From NCBI RefSeq assembly GCF_020510445.1, contig NZ_JAHBAG010000001.1:1-64000 (forward strand): a stretch of DNA of 64,000 nucleotides, written 5' to 3'. Origin of the DNA: Hydrogenophaga taeniospiralis. Its GTDB lineage: Bacteria > Pseudomonadota > Gammaproteobacteria > Burkholderiales > Burkholderiaceae_C. This document shows positions 17,781 through 26,542 of the stretch, in pieces. The stretch's first letter is position 1, and each line of letters begins with the position of its first letter. The notes below the pieces were generated by a model. That model made no database searches and was not told the origin of the DNA. It was given only the letters and a program-made list of their open reading frames with translations. The position numbers and the translations under genes were made by a program.

Positions 17781-18353
17781 GTGGCAACGGCCGCCCTGCA
17801 AGGCTTGGCGCCGTTCCCGCCGGAACGTGCCGAACACCGGCCCGAGCCCGCGCTCTTCACCGAGCGCGGGTTTTCTTTGCGCGCACTGCGCGATGCGGAC
17901 CTGCCCTGGCTATGCGATCTCTATGCCAGCACGCGCAGCGACGAGATGGCCCTGGTGCCGTGGCCGGACCCGGTCAAACGACAGTTCATCGAACAGCAGT
18001 TCACGCTGCAGCACAGGCACTATCTGGCGCACTACCCCGAGGCCTGTTTCTGGGCCATCGAACACCGGCACAGCGGTGTGGTGGGCAACTGCTACCTGCT
18101 GCGCACACCGCCCGAGCACCTGATCATTCACATCAGCCTGTTTCCGGACGCGCGCAATGGCGGGCTGGGCTCGGCGCTGATCCGGCAATGCCAGGCCGAT
18201 GCGGCGGCCGTGGGATGTGGTGTGCGCCTGCACGTGCTGCAGACCAACACCGGCGCCCGCCAGCTCTACGAACGCCTGGGGTTTGTCGCCGAAGACGGCG
18301 AGGGCTCGCACCTGCTGATGCGCTGGACGCCCCGAGAGACGCCGCTCAGTTGA
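17781..18353 (+). CDS. GNAT-family N-acetyltransferase linked to the collar genes
   Basis: 190 residues starting at GTG immediately after the stop of collar copy 3, hence co-translated. The acetyl-CoA-binding motif ARNGGLGSALI is present (about residues 118-128), along with the family strands FSLRALRDADLPWL and LHVLQTNTGARQLYERLGF. Its N-terminal 25 residues are probably disordered. Its position argues for a role in modifying the collar proteins or another partner in the operon, but the target is unknown. The last 8 bp overlap the convergent small gene downstream. Confidence 0.85.
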   Translation: MATAALQGLAPFPPERAEHRPEPALFTERGFSLRALRDADLPWLCDLYASTRSDEMALVPWPDPVKRQFIEQQFTLQHRHYLAHYPEACFWAIEHRHSGVVGNCYLLRTPPEHLIIHISLFPDARNGGLGSALIRQCQADAAAVGCGVRLHVLQTNTGARQLYERLGFVAEDGEGSHLLMRWTPRETPLS

Positions 18354-18636
18354 ACACCGCCTGGTACAGGAAGCCGGCCTTCTCGTACGCGATGGGCACC
18401 AGAAAGATGCCCACCTCGCCCACCCGCGGGTGGTGCATCGGGTAGATTTTCTGCGGGAACACCACGGCGGCGGTGTTGCGGAACAGCAGGGAAAACGGCT
18501 GGCGCACCGGGTGGGGCGCACCGTTCCCCAGGGGCCTGGCTTCGACCAGCACGAACTCCAGGTTCACATCGTCCAGCCGGGTGGCGAAAGGCTCGTTCAC
18601 GCAGCCCGAAAAGTGTTCCAGCGTCAGCAGTTCCAT
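18346..18636 (-). CDS. Small DUF6916-type protein next to the collar operon
   Basis: 96 residues from the ATG at 18636, chosen over longer options because a GGGAG-type ribosome site precedes it and because MELLTLEHFSGCVNEPF looks like a natural start. It is mainly beta-strand with the pattern FVLVEARPLG, FSLLFRN, FPQKIYPMHH and GEVGIFLVPI. I recall small proteins of this kind (DUF6916) beside collar-domain trios in other proteobacteria. That association is from memory and the function is unknown. It is convergent with, and overlaps by 8 bp, the acetyltransferase gene. Confidence 0.6.
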   Translation of the reverse strand: MELLTLEHFSGCVNEPFATRLDDVNLEFVLVEARPLGNGAPHPVRQPFSLLFRNTAAVVFPQKIYPMHHPRVGEVGIFLVPIAYEKAGFLYQAVFN

Positions 18637-18742
18637 GAAGTGAGGCTCCCTGCCCCACACACAGAGCAGCCGTTCATTATCGCCGCAGGGCACACCCGTC
18701 ACTGGCGCCGAGACGCGCGTGGCACGGACCGCCAACCGCGGT

Positions 18743-19225
18743 TCACCGCCCCGCGCCGTTGACCGATATGGACTCGGGTTTGCGGTCCGCGCAGCCAGGG
18801 GGAACCTCTGCCACGCGGGTGAAGATCTCCGTCTCGCCATTGATCTCGCTGCCCACATAGGCGCGCACATGCAGATTGCCGCCTTTCAGGCGCAGTTTGG
18901 CGCTGTAGAACTTGCGCTTGCGGGTGTCGAAGGCCCAGCCCTCGCGCCAGACACCGCCGTCGAACTTCGACGCCTCGAAGACCTTGCGGTTGCAGTCCAG
19001 CGAGGTGCTGCGCTGGGGGTTGTTGACTTCGGCGTCCCACACGATCACACCGCACAGCGCCGTCGGCGGGGCGTTCTTGTACAGCGGGCAGCGCTGCAAC
19101 TGAACGATGCCTTCGCCCTGGGCCGTCTTCCAGTAGCCCACGAAGTCGTCCGCACTGTCCTGCGCCTGCGCATGGCCCACGCTGGCGCCGATCAACATCC
19201 CTGCGAAAACGGTGCTCATCTTCAT
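18743..19225 (-). CDS. DUF2147 periplasmic protein (distal copy)
   Basis: 160 residues with a signal peptide ending near HAQA (residue 21). The DUF2147 core is clear: GYWKT, ALCGVIVWD, GGVWREGWAFD, LHVRAYVG and EINGETEIFTRV. The family is small, exported and lipocalin-like in predicted fold, often linked to envelope or hydrophobic-compound functions, without a known reaction. An AGAAGGAA ribosome site precedes the ATG. It is the last gene of the long minus-strand unit, 16 nt after the aldehyde dehydrogenase. A second DUF2147 gene opens the same unit at 29666. Confidence 0.8.
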   Translation of the reverse strand: MKMSTVFAGMLIGASVGHAQAQDSADDFVGYWKTAQGEGIVQLQRCPLYKNAPPTALCGVIVWDAEVNNPQRSTSLDCNRKVFEASKFDGGVWREGWAFDTRKRKFYSAKLRLKGGNLHVRAYVGSEINGETEIFTRVAEVPPGCADRKPESISVNGAGR

Positions 19226-19241
19226 GGTGTGTTCCTTCTCG

Positions 19242-20693
19242 TCAGACCCAGCGCAGCGCCCGCAGCAGCGCCGCGCTGAGCCGGTTCTTGCGCGCGGTGT
19301 AAGGCGGGTAGAACAGGCTCAGCACCATCCAGCGGCCTGAAGCGAGGCAGGCGCGCTCGTGCGAAAACGCCTTGAAGCCGAACACGCCGTGCGCACTGCC
19401 AATGCCCGAGTGGTTGACGCCGCCAAACGGCAGGCCGCCGTGGGCGTACTGCTGCACACAGTGGTTGAGGCAGATGCCGCCCGAGCTGGTCTGCGCGGTC
19501 ACTTTCGCCTGGGTCGGCCGGTGGTGGCTGAACAGGTAGAGTGCCAGCGGTTTGGGCTGGGCGTTGATGCGGCGGACCACGTCGTCGATCGCATCGAAGG
19601 CCTCGACCGGCAGCACCGGGCCGAAGATTTCCTCGGCGCCGATGCGCGCGTCGGCCGGCACGTCGGCCAGCAGCGTCGGCGCCACATAGCGCGCCGCGGC
19701 GTCGTGGCGTCCGCCGGCCAGCAGCCTGGCGCCGCGCGCCAGCGCGTCGTCGATCAGCGCGCCCAGGCGCTCGGTGTGGCGGCGCGTGATCATGCGCGCC
19801 AGGTCGGGGCTGGTCGCGACAGCGGCGTCGGTTGCGCCGTAGCGCGCCGCGATCAGTTCCTGGCACAGCCGCACGAAGCGGTCTTTGACACTGCGGTGCA
19901 CGAACACGTGGTCGGGCGCAACGCAGGTCTGGCCGGCGTTGGTGAACTTGCCCCACAGGATCAGCTCGGCCGCGCGCTGCAGGTCGGCGGTCTCGTCCAC
20001 GATCACCGGCGACTTGCCGCCCAGCTCCAGCGTCACCGAGGTCAGGTGCTGCGCGGCCGCGCCCATCACGATCTTGCCCACCGCCGGCGAGCCGGTGAAG
20101 AACACATGGTCAAAGGGCAGTGCCAGCAGCTGCTGTGCGGTGGCCACCCCGCCCTCCACGAGCGTGATTTCGGCCGGGTCGAACAGCTCGGCGACCAGTT
20201 CGGCGACGAGTGCGTTGACATGGGGCGTGAATTCCGAAGGCTTCAGGATCACCGTGTTGCCCGCCGCGATGGCCGACACCAGCGGGCCGAGCAAGGTGTT
20301 CACCGGGTAGTTCCAGGGGCCGATGATCAGGCAGCGCCCGCGCGGCTGGACCAGCACCCGCGCGCGCGTGCCCAGCGTGGTGAGCGTGGGCCACACCCGT
20401 TGCGGTCGCATCCAGCGCGCCAGGTGCGCGATGGCGTGGCGCGCTTCGTCCACCACCGGGAGCAGCTCGGTCAGGTCGACCTCCAGCGGCGGCTTGCGCA
20501 GGTCGGCCGCAAAGGCGGTGTACCAGGCCTCGCGGCGCTTGAGCAGCGCGTCGCGCAGCCGACGGAGTTTGGCCACCCGATCACGGGCGGTGGAGCAGCG
20601 CAGCGCCAGCGCGGTGGGGGCCTGCTGCGCAAACAGCGCCGCGATGACGGCCGGGTCTGCGTCGTGGGTGGTGTGCATGGCCAGGGCCTTCAT
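19242..20693 (-). CDS. Aldehyde dehydrogenase, coniferyl-aldehyde / fatty-aldehyde type
   Basis: 483 residues of the ALDH class 3-like branch that includes coniferyl aldehyde dehydrogenase and fatty aldehyde dehydrogenases. Seen: PWNYPVNTLLGP, KPSEFTP, the general base Glu223 in TLELGGKSP, the nucleophile Cys257 in NAGQTCVAP, and a hydrophobic tail of the kind used for membrane contact. It oxidises an aldehyde to an acid with NAD(P)+. The start overlaps the stop of the SDR gene by 4 bp (ATGA), so it is translated with it. Context suggests it handles an aldehyde produced by the preceding enzymes. The substrate is not deducible. Confidence 0.88.
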   Translation of the reverse strand: MKALAMHTTHDADPAVIAALFAQQAPTALALRCSTARDRVAKLRRLRDALLKRREAWYTAFAADLRKPPLEVDLTELLPVVDEARHAIAHLARWMRPQRVWPTLTTLGTRARVLVQPRGRCLIIGPWNYPVNTLLGPLVSAIAAGNTVILKPSEFTPHVNALVAELVAELFDPAEITLVEGGVATAQQLLALPFDHVFFTGSPAVGKIVMGAAAQHLTSVTLELGGKSPVIVDETADLQRAAELILWGKFTNAGQTCVAPDHVFVHRSVKDRFVRLCQELIAARYGATDAAVATSPDLARMITRRHTERLGALIDDALARGARLLAGGRHDAAARYVAPTLLADVPADARIGAEEIFGPVLPVEAFDAIDDVVRRINAQPKPLALYLFSHHRPTQAKVTAQTSSGGICLNHCVQQYAHGGLPFGGVNHSGIGSAHGVFGFKAFSHERACLASGRWMVLSLFYPPYTARKNRLSAALLRALRWV

Positions 20694-21490
20694 GTGGTGG
20701 GCGGGCTACCCGCTGCATGGGCGGGCAGCGCCGGCAGCTCCCTGCGCAGGATGTGTGTGGTCCAGCGCTTGGGCAGCAACAACGCCAGCCGCACCAGCCA
20801 ACGCATGGTGAAGGGGAACAGGTAATCCAGGGGCTCGCGGCGCAGAGCGTGCACGATGTGCTCGACGGCCTGCGCCTCCGACAACGCCAGCGGCGCGGGC
20901 ATGCCGTCATTGGCGGTGGCCTCGGTGGCCACGAAGCCGGGGTAGATGGAGACGAAACGGACGCCCAACGGACCGAACTCGATGCGACAGGTGTCGATCA
21001 GCAAGCGCAGCGCACCCTTGGCCGCCGAGTACGGGCCTTGCAGCGGCACCCCCAGCCAGCCGGCCAGCGAGTTGGTCACCGCCACCAGACCGTGCCCCTG
21101 GCGCACCATCTGGTGCAGCACCGGGAACAGGACGTTCACCGCCACGTCGTAGTTGGAACGCATGCAGGCGGTGACTTCGCGGGCACCCATGGTGCGCATG
21201 TCCAGGGCGGGCGCGCCACCGGCGTTGAGCACCACCAGGTCGATGCGGCCGAACCGGCGCACCACCTCTTTCACCACCTGCTCGGCAGCGTCCGGGTCCT
21301 GGGCGTCCGCGGCCAGCGCCAGCCCCAGGTCGCCGCGTTGCGCCATCTCGTCCACCAGGGCATCGAGCCGCTCCTGGCGCCGGGCGGTGACGGTCACGAC
21401 CGCGCCCTCGCCGGCCAGCCGCAGCGCCAGCACCCGGCCGATCCCGGACGACGCACCGACGATCAGGACCACCTTGTTCTTGAATTCCAC
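20690..21490 (-). CDS. Short-chain dehydrogenase/reductase
   Basis: 266 residues, GTG start with GAGGGAG upstream. Classical SDR features: GASSGIG at 12-18, LNAGG at 89-93, Ser141, Tyr154 and Lys158 (YSAAK). The segment PGFVATEA and the C-terminal extension with a basic, hydrophobic end resemble DHRS7-like or membrane-associated SDRs acting on bulky lipophilic alcohols or ketones. It lies 12 nt after the epimerase-type gene and overlaps the aldehyde dehydrogenase, so an alcohol-aldehyde-acid sequence is plausible but unproven. Confidence 0.87.
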   Translation of the reverse strand: MEFKNKVVLIVGASSGIGRVLALRLAGEGAVVTVTARRQERLDALVDEMAQRGDLGLALAADAQDPDAAEQVVKEVVRRFGRIDLVVLNAGGAPALDMRTMGAREVTACMRSNYDVAVNVLFPVLHQMVRQGHGLVAVTNSLAGWLGVPLQGPYSAAKGALRLLIDTCRIEFGPLGVRFVSIYPGFVATEATANDGMPAPLALSEAQAVEHIVHALRREPLDYLFPFTMRWLVRLALLLPKRWTTHILRRELPALPAHAAGSPPTT

Positions 21491-21502
21491 CGTGACGCTC
21501 CC

Positions 21503-22558
21503 TCACGTTGCCGAGGCGCTGCGGCGCTGGCGCAGCCACTCGATCGCATGCTCGGTCAGGGTCTCACGGATCGGCCGGTAGGTGATGCCCAGCTCCTCGA
21601 TGCTGCGCCGGTTGTCGACCGGGAACCGGATGCCCAGGTGGTTGCGGATGTACTCGGGCGTGAGGCCGAACGCGGGACCGATCAGCCGGACCAGCCAGTC
21701 GGGGATGGTGTGGCGCGGCAGCAGCCAGGGCCGGGGGTGCACGCTGCGCAGGATCTTCGAGATCTCGACGAAGGAGATCATCTCCTTCTCGGCCAGGATG
21801 TAGCGCCCGTGCGCTTCCTGCCGCTCGGCCGCGCGGAGATGGGCCAGGGCGACCTCGCGCACGTCCACCGTGGTCAGGCTCAGGTCGGGCATGCCGTAGA
21901 ACAGCACGCCGCGCAGCATCTCGTCGAGCAGGAACAGGCTGCCGGACACCGATTCGGGTGTGAGTGAGGGGCCGAGGATCAGGCCGGGGTTGATCGTCAC
22001 CAGGCTCCAGCGCTGCTGCTGCCCGTGCAGCCGCCAGGCCTCCTTTTCGGCCTCGACCTTGGACAGGTGGTAGGGGTTGTTCTCCAGCGTGCTGCTGGTG
22101 TTGAAGTAGGCCTCGGAGAGCACACCGCCCTTCATCTGCCGCACGTCGATGTAGTCGCCGAAGATCGCGCCGACGGTCGAGGTCATCACCACGCGCTGCA
22201 CACTGGGGGTGCGCTCGACGCTGCCCAGCACGTTGCGCGTGCCCTGCAGCGCCGGTTCGAGCATCTGGCGGCGCCCGTCGGTGATCTTCTCCGGCAGCAG
22301 GAACGGCGAGGCCACGTGGTGCACCACCGAGCAGCCCGCCATCGCCTCGTCGAACGAACCGGGTTTGAGCAGGTCCGCCTCGAACAGGACCAGGCGCCCC
22401 GGGAACTGCTGCTGCAGGGCGTGCAGGGGGCGCAGCTTGGCCGCGTGGCCCAGGCTGCGCACCGTGGCGTGCACGGTGTACCCGGCTTCCAGCAGCAGGC
22501 GCGTGAGGTGCGCGGCGACAAAACCGCTGGCACCCGTGACCAGGTGAATGGTGTTCAA
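21503..22558 (-). CDS. NAD-dependent epimerase / 3-beta-hydroxysteroid dehydrogenase-like reductase
   Basis: 351 residues using TTG at 22558. The codon overlaps the stop of the MFS gene (TTGA), and the protein starts right at the nucleotide-binding strand NTIHLVTGASGFVAAH. The extended-SDR catalytic pair is Tyr163 and Lys167 (YHLSK), and the family marker VHHVASPF is present. This group includes dihydroflavonol reductases, cinnamoyl-CoA reductase-like enzymes and 3-beta-HSD-like proteins. A much longer open frame upstream of 22558 runs through the MFS gene in another phase and is not coding. Confidence 0.85.
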   Translation of the reverse strand: MNTIHLVTGASGFVAAHLTRLLLEAGYTVHATVRSLGHAAKLRPLHALQQQFPGRLVLFEADLLKPGSFDEAMAGCSVVHHVASPFLLPEKITDGRRQMLEPALQGTRNVLGSVERTPSVQRVVMTSTVGAIFGDYIDVRQMKGGVLSEAYFNTSSTLENNPYHLSKVEAEKEAWRLHGQQQRWSLVTINPGLILGPSLTPESVSGSLFLLDEMLRGVLFYGMPDLSLTTVDVREVALAHLRAAERQEAHGRYILAEKEMISFVEISKILRSVHPRPWLLPRHTIPDWLVRLIGPAFGLTPEYIRNHLGIRFPVDNRRSIEELGITYRPIRETLTEHAIEWLRQRRSASAT

Positions 22559-23724
22559 GGCAAGATCCTCACAGGTTGCGCGCCGCGGCGCGTTCGGGTC
22601 AGCAGCGCCAGTGTGGCCGCAGCCATGGCAAACGCCACGCTGAGCAGGGGAACGGCGCTGGCGTCGTTCCCCTCGACCATGAACGAGGCCGTGAGCGGCC
22701 CCAGGGCGCTGCCCAGCAGCTGCGCCGCCGGCACCAGGCCCGCCAGGCGGCCGCTGGGGTCGGCGCGGAACGCCAGGCCGATGTGGAACGGCAGCATGAA
22801 CAGCCACACAAAACCGAACGCCGCACAGGCGATGGAGAAGCTGCGCACGCCGCCTGCGGGCAGCTGGTGGACGGTGGCGGTGACCGCGGCCAGCGCCATC
22901 GAACAGAACACCAGGGTGGGCACCAGCGGCAGGCGGCGCACCGCCAGCGCCGCCACGATGCCGCCCACCACCTGCATCACCAGCACCGCGGCGACCAGAG
23001 TCTGCGCGGCGCGTGCGTCCAGCCCCACGGCCTGGCCCAGCGGCTCCAGGTAGGCCCAGAACGAGCCCAGCGCCGCCAGCTGCAGGAACACCACGGCCAG
23101 GGGCTGCAGGGTGGCGGCCGACCATCGGAAGCCCGAGATGGCGGGCGGGGCCAGGGGCGACAGGCGCGCGGGCTGCACGAACGCCAGCAGACAGGGCAGC
23201 AGCGCCAGCAGGCCCAGCGCCGCGAAGCCGCCCGGCCAGCCCCAGCGCGGAATGATGGCGTTGGCCAGCGCCAGCCCCAGCAGGGCCTGGGCAATGGTCT
23301 GCAGCACGAAGAACACGCCGCCGATGCGCGCCGGCTGGGCCGTGCGCACGATCACGCCGGTGGTGCCCCAGATCAGTACTCCCTCGGCCAGGCCCGCGCC
23401 CGCCCGCACGGCCGCCATGCCGCCGTCGCCCACGGCCTGCAGGGTGAGCAGGTCCAGCGCCGCGGCGCACAGCGCGGCGAGGATGGTGATCAGCCGCAGC
23501 CGCGCGACGGGCAGCAGGGTGTCGCCGAGCACCACGCCCAGCCCCAGCATGATGATCTCGGCCATGGCCACGATGCCCACACCCTCCAGGCTGACGTGGC
23601 CGGCCTCGACCAGGGCACCGAGCAGGATGGGCTGCACGCCCACCATGAGCACGGCGATGGTGCCGATGGCCAGCGCACCGGCCAGCTGCACAAGGGAAAC
23701 GCTCGTATCGGGTCGGGATGACAT
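22555..23724 (-). CDS. MFS transporter
   Basis: 389 residues with about 12 hydrophobic segments in two halves, typical of a drug/sugar-type major facilitator. The cytoplasmic loop after TM6 is short (FVQPARLSPLAPPAISG). The ATG is preceded by GGAGGGG. Being inside the kinase-aldolase-aminotransferase unit, it probably imports the substrate or exports a product. Direction cannot be read from sequence. It overlaps the reductase gene by 4 bp and follows the degenerate aldolase by 21 nt. Confidence 0.85.
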   Translation of the reverse strand: MSSRPDTSVSLVQLAGALAIGTIAVLMVGVQPILLGALVEAGHVSLEGVGIVAMAEIIMLGLGVVLGDTLLPVARLRLITILAALCAAALDLLTLQAVGDGGMAAVRAGAGLAEGVLIWGTTGVIVRTAQPARIGGVFFVLQTIAQALLGLALANAIIPRWGWPGGFAALGLLALLPCLLAFVQPARLSPLAPPAISGFRWSAATLQPLAVVFLQLAALGSFWAYLEPLGQAVGLDARAAQTLVAAVLVMQVVGGIVAALAVRRLPLVPTLVFCSMALAAVTATVHQLPAGGVRSFSIACAAFGFVWLFMLPFHIGLAFRADPSGRLAGLVPAAQLLGSALGPLTASFMVEGNDASAVPLLSVAFAMAAATLALLTRTRRGAQPVRILP

Positions 23725-23745
23725 GGCAGGCCCCTCCAGGGTGGG

Positions 23746-24378
23746 TCAGTAACCGTTGCTCTCTTCGGGCAGGTGCCCTTGCACAAACCGCGCCGCCGCG
23801 CGCTGGCGGTCTTTCGCCAGGCGCCGGTTGGCCACCAGGCGAACGATCCAGGGCAGCGGGCGCACGCGCCCGTTGCCGGCCACGGCCAGCACATAGGCCT
23901 TGGCGCACTTCTCGAACAGCTCTGCGTTGAGCGCCAGGCGCAGCGCGGTCATGCCCAGGCAAACCGGTCGACCCCGCAGCAGCAGCACATTGCCGCCTTG
24001 CCGCAGCACCGCCGGGACATCGCCCACGCTCGCGCTCGGCGGCCCCATCGGTCCCAGATGGCGCGCCTGCTCGTCAAACACCTGCGGCATCGCCCCCCCG
24101 AAATCCGCCAGGCAGCGCCCGAAGCGGCCACCGCCTTGGGCGATGACGCCCACATCGCTCCGCGCGGCGTAGACCGCGGCATGCGCCTCTGCGTCACGGT
24201 GTGCCGCACGCCAGACCAGTCGCTGCGGTACGCTGTCGTGGGCGAGCCCGAACCACATCGCCTCGGTACCAGGGATGCGCAAGGACAGGCTGGCGTCCTC
24301 GCCTTCGAGCAGGCGCTTGGCCTGCAGCCGGTCGCGCAGCCCGGGCCATTGCGCGCGCAGGTCTTGTTCGTTGTTCAT
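23746..24378 (-). CDS. Class II aldolase/adducin-like protein lacking the metal-binding histidines
   Basis: 210 residues from the ATG at 24378, 4 nt after the aminotransferase stop. The layout follows class II aldolases: an N-terminal DASLSLRIPG strand, EAHAAVYAARSDVGVIAQGG where the family has a xHTH metal motif, RQGGNVLLLRG where it has NHG, and a helical end with ALNAELFEKCAKAYVLA. All three expected zinc histidines are replaced (residues 80-83 and 128-130). The protein is therefore unlikely to be a metal-dependent aldolase and may be a structural or regulatory partner of the intact paralogue encoded 1.5 kb upstream. Assignment to the superfamily is by pattern and moderately sure. Confidence 0.65.
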   Translation of the reverse strand: MNNEQDLRAQWPGLRDRLQAKRLLEGEDASLSLRIPGTEAMWFGLAHDSVPQRLVWRAAHRDAEAHAAVYAARSDVGVIAQGGGRFGRCLADFGGAMPQVFDEQARHLGPMGPPSASVGDVPAVLRQGGNVLLLRGRPVCLGMTALRLALNAELFEKCAKAYVLAVAGNGRVRPLPWIVRLVANRRLAKDRQRAAARFVQGHLPEESNGY

Positions 24379-24382
24379 GGGT

Positions 24383-25873
24383 TCAGACCAGCTTGAAGAC
24401 GTCTTCGAAGCGGTTGAGCGCATCGTCGATCACCTCGTCGGTGTCGGCCAGACTCGTGTAGATGCGGCTGCCCGCCAGCGTGATCAGGCCGTGGGCCGTG
24501 TAGGCCGCGCCCATCTCTTCCATCATGTGCTTGCGGCGCTTGGCTTCGTCCTTCACCTTGAACAGCTTCCACAGGCTGCTGGTGTCCAGCAGCAGCACGC
24601 CCGAGGTCTGCAGGTGCACGATGGAGCCCATGTTGTAGGTCACATAGGGCAGGCCCAGGCGGTTGATGATGCCCTCCAGCCCCTGGCGCAGCCGGTCGCC
24701 CGCGCGGCCCGCCACACCGGCGGCGTCGGTGCGCTGGGCCTCCAGCAGCGCGTAATACCCGGCCACGCACGAGAGCGGATTGGCCGAGAGCGTGCCGCCC
24801 ACGAAGGCGCGCTTGGTGGTGGCACCGATGCCACCCACCAGCATCATCATGATGTCCTTGCGCCCGCCAATGGCCCCCGCCATGGGGTAGCCGCCGGTGA
24901 GGCACTTGCCGAGCACGGTGAGGTCGGGCGTGACGCCGAAGTAGGCCTGCGCGCCGCCCATGCCAACGCGGAAACCCGTGACCACCTCGTCGAAGATCAG
25001 CAGCGCACCGAACTCGTCGCACAGCGCCCGCACCTGGCGGTTGTAGTCGGGGTGCACCGGGCGGGTGCCGCTCTCGGGGCCCAGGGGCTCCAGCAGCACC
25101 GCCGCCGTGCCACCGCGCAGGCGGTTCCAGCGCAGCTGGCTGCGCAGCGCGTCCAGGTCGTTGGGGTTGCACTCCTGCGTGTTGCCGGTGGCGCCAGTCG
25201 GAATGCCCACTGCCTCCATGCGGCCGGTCTTGGGCAGGCGCATGCCGTACACCAGCTGGTCGCTCCAGCCGTGGTAGGCGCCGCCCACCTTGATGATGCG
25301 TTTCTTGCCGGTGTAGGCGCGCGCCAGGCGCACGGCGCCCATCACCGCCTCGGTGCCCGAACCCAGCAGGCGCACCATGTCCACGCCGGGCATGCTCTGG
25401 CACACCAGCTCGGCCAGCTTGACCTCGTACTCGTGCAGCAGGCCGGTGACGGGGCCGCACGTGTCCAGCACCTCGTTCACCTTCTGCCGCACCACCGGAT
25501 GGTTGGAGCCCAGCAGCGTGGGGCCACCGGCCTGCAGGAAGTCGATGTAGCGGTTGCCGTCCACATCGGTCATGTGGGCGCCGTCGGCCTGGGTGATGGC
25601 CAGCGGGAACGGGTGGTTGAAGGCCAGGTTGTGCTGCACACCGCCGGGGATCACGGCCTTGGCGCGCTCGGACAGGCGCTTGGAGCCCTGGCAGCGCTCG
25701 TCGAAGTAGCGCATCACCTGCGGCATCTTGTCGCTGCGGATGGGCCGCATGGGCTGCTTCACCAGGTCGGCGAAGCGGCGGTAGAGGCTGTCCACATCGG
25801 GCCAGGCCGAGATGGCGGGACGGGGGGCGGTGGTGGCCGCGGCGGCGGTGTGAACGGAGGACAGGTTGCTCAT
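24383..25873 (-). CDS. Class III PLP aminotransferase, glutamate-1-semialdehyde aminomutase-like
   Basis: 496 residues. The PLP-binding pattern of class III aminotransferases is complete: GSGTEA (171-176), HGWSD (201-205), FDEVVTGFR with Asp295, and the Schiff-base lysine Lys323 in LGKCLTGGYPMAGAIGG. It resembles glutamate-1-semialdehyde 2,1-aminomutases. Haem synthesis is not implied: the N-terminus is extended by about 60 residues, and the gene is embedded between two aldolase-family genes and a sugar kinase. A role in aminating or deaminating the pathway intermediate is likely. The amino donor is unknown. Confidence 0.85.
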   Translation of the reverse strand: MSNLSSVHTAAAATTAPRPAISAWPDVDSLYRRFADLVKQPMRPIRSDKMPQVMRYFDERCQGSKRLSERAKAVIPGGVQHNLAFNHPFPLAITQADGAHMTDVDGNRYIDFLQAGGPTLLGSNHPVVRQKVNEVLDTCGPVTGLLHEYEVKLAELVCQSMPGVDMVRLLGSGTEAVMGAVRLARAYTGKKRIIKVGGAYHGWSDQLVYGMRLPKTGRMEAVGIPTGATGNTQECNPNDLDALRSQLRWNRLRGGTAAVLLEPLGPESGTRPVHPDYNRQVRALCDEFGALLIFDEVVTGFRVGMGGAQAYFGVTPDLTVLGKCLTGGYPMAGAIGGRKDIMMMLVGGIGATTKRAFVGGTLSANPLSCVAGYYALLEAQRTDAAGVAGRAGDRLRQGLEGIINRLGLPYVTYNMGSIVHLQTSGVLLLDTSSLWKLFKVKDEAKRRKHMMEEMGAAYTAHGLITLAGSRIYTSLADTDEVIDDALNRFEDVFKLV

Positions 25874-25900
25874 GGTGGGTGGGCCGGGAACAGGGAGGGA

Positions 25901-26542
25901 TCAGGCGGTGAGCGCGTCGGCCACGCGCCGCAGGGCCGCCTGCATGAAGGGCTCCCGCTCGCCGCGCGCCGCGATGCGCTGCAGCAGCAGGGATTTGCAC
26001 AGGGTTTCGAGGTCTTCCACCGCCTGCAGGGCTGCGTCGGACGTGGCGCCGCAGCAGAGCACGCCGTGGTTGAGCATCAGGTAGGCGTTGGTGTCCGGGC
26101 GCAACTGGCGGGCCAGTTTGGACGACAGCCAGCCGCTGCCCGAGGGGGCGTAGCCCGCCACGGGAATGCGCTCGCCCAGCAGCCTTCGCAGGGGGCCGGG
26201 CGGCACCTCCAGCGGCCGGCCCAGCAGGGCGCAGGCGCTGGCCACGGGCTGGTGCGTGTGCACGCTGGCCTGCACGTCGGGCCGGGCGCGCAGCACCTGC
26301 GCGTGCAGGCCGCTCTCGACCGACGGCGACTTGCTCCCTTCGACCTGCCGCAGGTCGGCCAGACGCAGCACGCACACGTCGGCCGCGGTCATCGTCAGGT
26401 AATCGGTGGCCGAGGGTGTGACGGCGATGTGCTCCGCATCGATGCGCAGCGCGATGTTGCCGCCGGTGCCCGAGAAGTGGCCCCGGTGCGAGAGTTCGAT
26501 GCACAGCTCGACCACGGTCTGGCGGATGTTCTGCGTGTTCAT
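25901..26542 (-). CDS. Class II aldolase/adducin family protein (intact metal site)
   Basis: 213 residues from the ATG at 26542, whose first bases overlap the kinase stop (ATGA). The fold markers are GHFSGTGGNIALR near the N-terminus, Glu77 and His80 in ESGLH, the zinc ligands His95 and His97 in ASVHTHQP, and His159 in LNHGVLCCG. These match L-fuculose-/L-ribulose-phosphate aldolase and epimerase relatives, which act on a phosphorylated ketose. Coupling to an FGGY kinase supports phosphorylation followed by retro-aldol cleavage or epimerisation. The specific sugar is unknown. Confidence 0.85.
   Translation of the reverse strand: MNTQNIRQTVVELCIELSHRGHFSGTGGNIALRIDAEHIAVTPSATDYLTMTAADVCVLRLADLRQVEGSKSPSVESGLHAQVLRARPDVQASVHTHQPVASACALLGRPLEVPPGPLRRLLGERIPVAGYAPSGSGWLSSKLARQLRPDTNAYLMLNHGVLCCGATSDAALQAVEDLETLCKSLLLQRIAARGEREPFMQAALRRVADALTA

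Noticed and set aside
22559..23962. An extended reading frame of the epimerase-like gene through the MFS region
   Set aside because: The MFS frame in this stretch has membrane segments and a good start, whereas the extension encodes low-complexity Arg/Gly-rich sequence.
24383..25873. Glutamate-1-semialdehyde aminomutase as part of haem synthesis (hemL)
   Set aside because: Longer N-terminus and its location inside the kinase-aldolase operon make a catabolic role more likely.
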